NCBI GenBank assembly: GCA_900542395.1
Contig: UQNM01000107.1
Coordinates: 1 to 5,592, forward strand
Length of the DNA: 5,592 bases
Source of the DNA: an uncultured Eubacteriales bacterium
GTDB lineage: Bacteria; Bacillota; Clostridia; Christensenellales; Aristaeellaceae
Direction: 5' to 3'
In this document: one piece after another, positions 4,398-5,592 of the stretch
How positions within the stretch are numbered: position 1 is the first letter of the stretch
Layout: each line of letters begins with the position of its first letter
The notes under the pieces: model-generated
The model's database searches: none
What the model saw: the letters and a program-made list of their open reading frames with translations, nothing else
What the model was told of the DNA's origin: nothing
Program-made: the position numbers and the translations under genes

Positions 4398-5592
4398 CGA
4401 CGGCAACCCTCGCCGCAATCGTGCTGATCGGCGGCTTTATCGCGCTGATGCTGATGCGTGTGCCGGTGTCCTTCGCGATGCTGCTCTCGACGCTGGGCTG
4501 CGCGCTGGTCACGGGCACGAATCTCTCCGTGCTTGTCCGCCAGATGGTGGACGGCGTGAACAACTTTTCGCTGCTCTCCATCCCGTTCTTTATCCTGATG
4601 GGCGAAATCATGGGCGCGGGCGGCATTTCCGACAAGATCATTGATCTGGCGAACCTCGCCGTCGGCCGTTTCCGCGGCGGTCTGGCTTACGTCAACTGCC
4701 TCAGCTCCATGTTCTTCGGCGGCATCTCCGGCTCTGCCGTGGCGGACGTGTCTTCCCTCGGCTCCGTCGTCATCCCGATGATGGTCAAGCAGGGCTACAC
4801 CGAGGATTTCTCCGTCGGTCTGACGGTCACGACGGCCTGTCAGGGCGTGCTCATTCCGCCGAGCCACAACATGGTCATCTACGCCTTGGCGGCGGGCGGC
4901 GGCGTTTCCATCGGCTCGCTGTTCATGGCGGGCGCGGTGCCGGGCATTGTGCTGGGCTGCGCGATGATGGCGCTGTGCTTCTTCATGGGCAAGAAGTATA
5001 ACTTCCCCAAAGGCGTGGCCATCCCGAAGGAACAGCGCAAGAGCGTCATCCTGCGCGGTATTCTGCCGATGCTGACGCTGGTGATCATTCTGGTCGGCAC
5101 GGGCATGGGCGTCTTCACCGCGACGGAATCCTCCGCAATCGCGGTGGTGTATACGATGTTCCTCGCGTATGTGGTCTTCCGCGACGCGAAGCTGCGCGAT
5201 TTCGGCAAGGTGATTAAGAACGCGCTCAAGACGCTGGCCATCGTGATGACGCTGCTGGCGACGGCGAAGGCGTTCGCGTACATGATGACCGAACTGCGCA
5301 TCCCCTCCGCGATTTCCAGCGGCCTGCTGAGCATCACGGATAACAAGTACATCCTGCTGCTGATTATCAACGTGATGCTGCTCCTGCTGGGCTGCTTCAT
5401 GGATATGGCGCCGCTGATTACGATTATGACCCCGATTCTCGTGCCGGTCGTGACCAACCCGGCCATCGGCATGGACCCGGTGCACTTCGGCGTGGTGCTG
5501 ATCTTCAACCTCGCCGTCGGCCTGTGCACCCCGCCGGTCGGCAGCGCGCTGTTCGTCGGCTGCGCCATCGGCAAGACCCCGATTGAGCGCAC
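4394..5592 (+). CDS. dctM: TRAP transporter large permease subunit (DctM family), copy 2, 3' end missing
   Basis: An open frame of 399 full codons that continues past the right edge. About 38 more residues are expected from copy 1. It shows the same DctM elements: GGISGSAVAD at 109-118, PPSHN at 155-159, FTATESSA at about 241-248, GCFMDMAPL and GLCTPPVGS near the visible end. One extra glycine codon (GGC) near residue 170 explains the shift relative to copy 1, and looks like slippage in a GGC/GCG run. The linker reads KGVAIPKEQRKS where copy 1 has the KGEGV duplication. From codon 280 on, the DNA is base-for-base the same as dctM1, against about 58 amino-acid changes before that point. The start is fixed by the ATGA overlap with dctQ2. 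The truncation is a window edge; I see no frameshift or stop. Confidence 0.93.
   Translation, partial: MTTATLAAIVLIGGFIALMLMRVPVSFAMLLSTLGCALVTGTNLSVLVRQMVDGVNNFSLLSIPFFILMGEIMGAGGISDKIIDLANLAVGRFRGGLAYVNCLSSMFFGGISGSAVADVSSLGSVVIPMMVKQGYTEDFSVGLTVTTACQGVLIPPSHNMVIYALAAGGGVSIGSLFMAGAVPGIVLGCAMMALCFFMGKKYNFPKGVAIPKEQRKSVILRGILPMLTLVIILVGTGMGVFTATESSAIAVVYTMFLAYVVFRDAKLRDFGKVIKNALKTLAIVMTLLATAKAFAYMMTELRIPSAISSGLLSITDNKYILLLIINVMLLLLGCFMDMAPLITIMTPILVPVVTNPAIGMDPVHFGVVLIFNLAVGLCTPPVGSALFVGCAIGKTPIER
5231..5592 (+). repeat. Exact 362-bp repeat, copy B (within dctM2)
   Basis: Same sequence as 1784-2145 with no mismatch. It reaches the last base of the window, so its full length is unknown. If it continues, up to about 115 further bases of dctM1 coding sequence (2146-2260) could be shared. 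Ending inside a repeat is also what a contig broken at an unresolved repeat would look like. Confidence 0.97.

Overview
The window carries two paralogous TRAP (tripartite ATP-independent periplasmic) transporter membrane modules and one solute-binding protein, all on the + strand. The order is dctQ1-dctM1, then dctP, then dctQ2-dctM2, with dctM2 running off the right edge. There are no RNA genes, IS elements, CRISPR arrays or minus-strand genes that I can support. The long minus-strand open frames are shadows of the GC-rich genes.

Organism: the genes are GC-rich, especially at third codon positions, while the intergenic DNA is visibly richer in AT. Shine-Dalgarno sites are strong (AAGGAGG), and dctP has a textbook sigma-A/sigma-70 promoter. 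A hairpin pair at the left edge resembles, from memory, intergenic repeats common in gut Clostridia (Oscillospiraceae-like genomes). I therefore lean towards a GC-rich anaerobic Clostridia member. The evidence is indirect, and the DctP signal peptide lacks a lipoprotein cysteine, which is not what a monoderm would usually show. Phylum is uncertain.

Layout: 1-59 holds a repeat-like hairpin pair ending in a terminator, probably for a gene just left of the window. 60-368 is a noncoding leader with a 145-193 inverted repeat. 369-953 is dctQ1 and 950-2260 is dctM1, overlapping by ATGA. 2261-2474 holds an AT-rich dyad, a consensus promoter (2332-2361) and a 5' UTR with a small hairpin. 2475-3491 is dctP, followed by a strong terminator (3511-3543). 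3575-3736 is a 162-bp imperfect palindrome. 3804-4397 is dctQ2, and 4394-5592 is dctM2, incomplete at the 3' end and again overlapping by ATGA.

How it works together: DctP would capture an organic or sugar acid outside the membrane and deliver it to a DctQM complex, which imports it using a sodium (or proton) gradient. dctP, a terminator, then dctQ2-dctM2 looks like one P-QM cassette, with the terminator allowing more binding protein than permease. dctQ1-dctM1 sits behind a similar terminator at about the same distance. This suggests a tandemly duplicated P-Q-M cassette whose first dctP lies outside the window.

The most striking observation is that the two dctM genes are identical at every base over the last 362 bp available (1784-2145 and 5231-5592), but differ at 21 of the 60 bases just before that point. 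This is the signature of recent gene conversion or recombination between the copies, or of an assembly artefact. I see no evidence for an entirely new kind of system.
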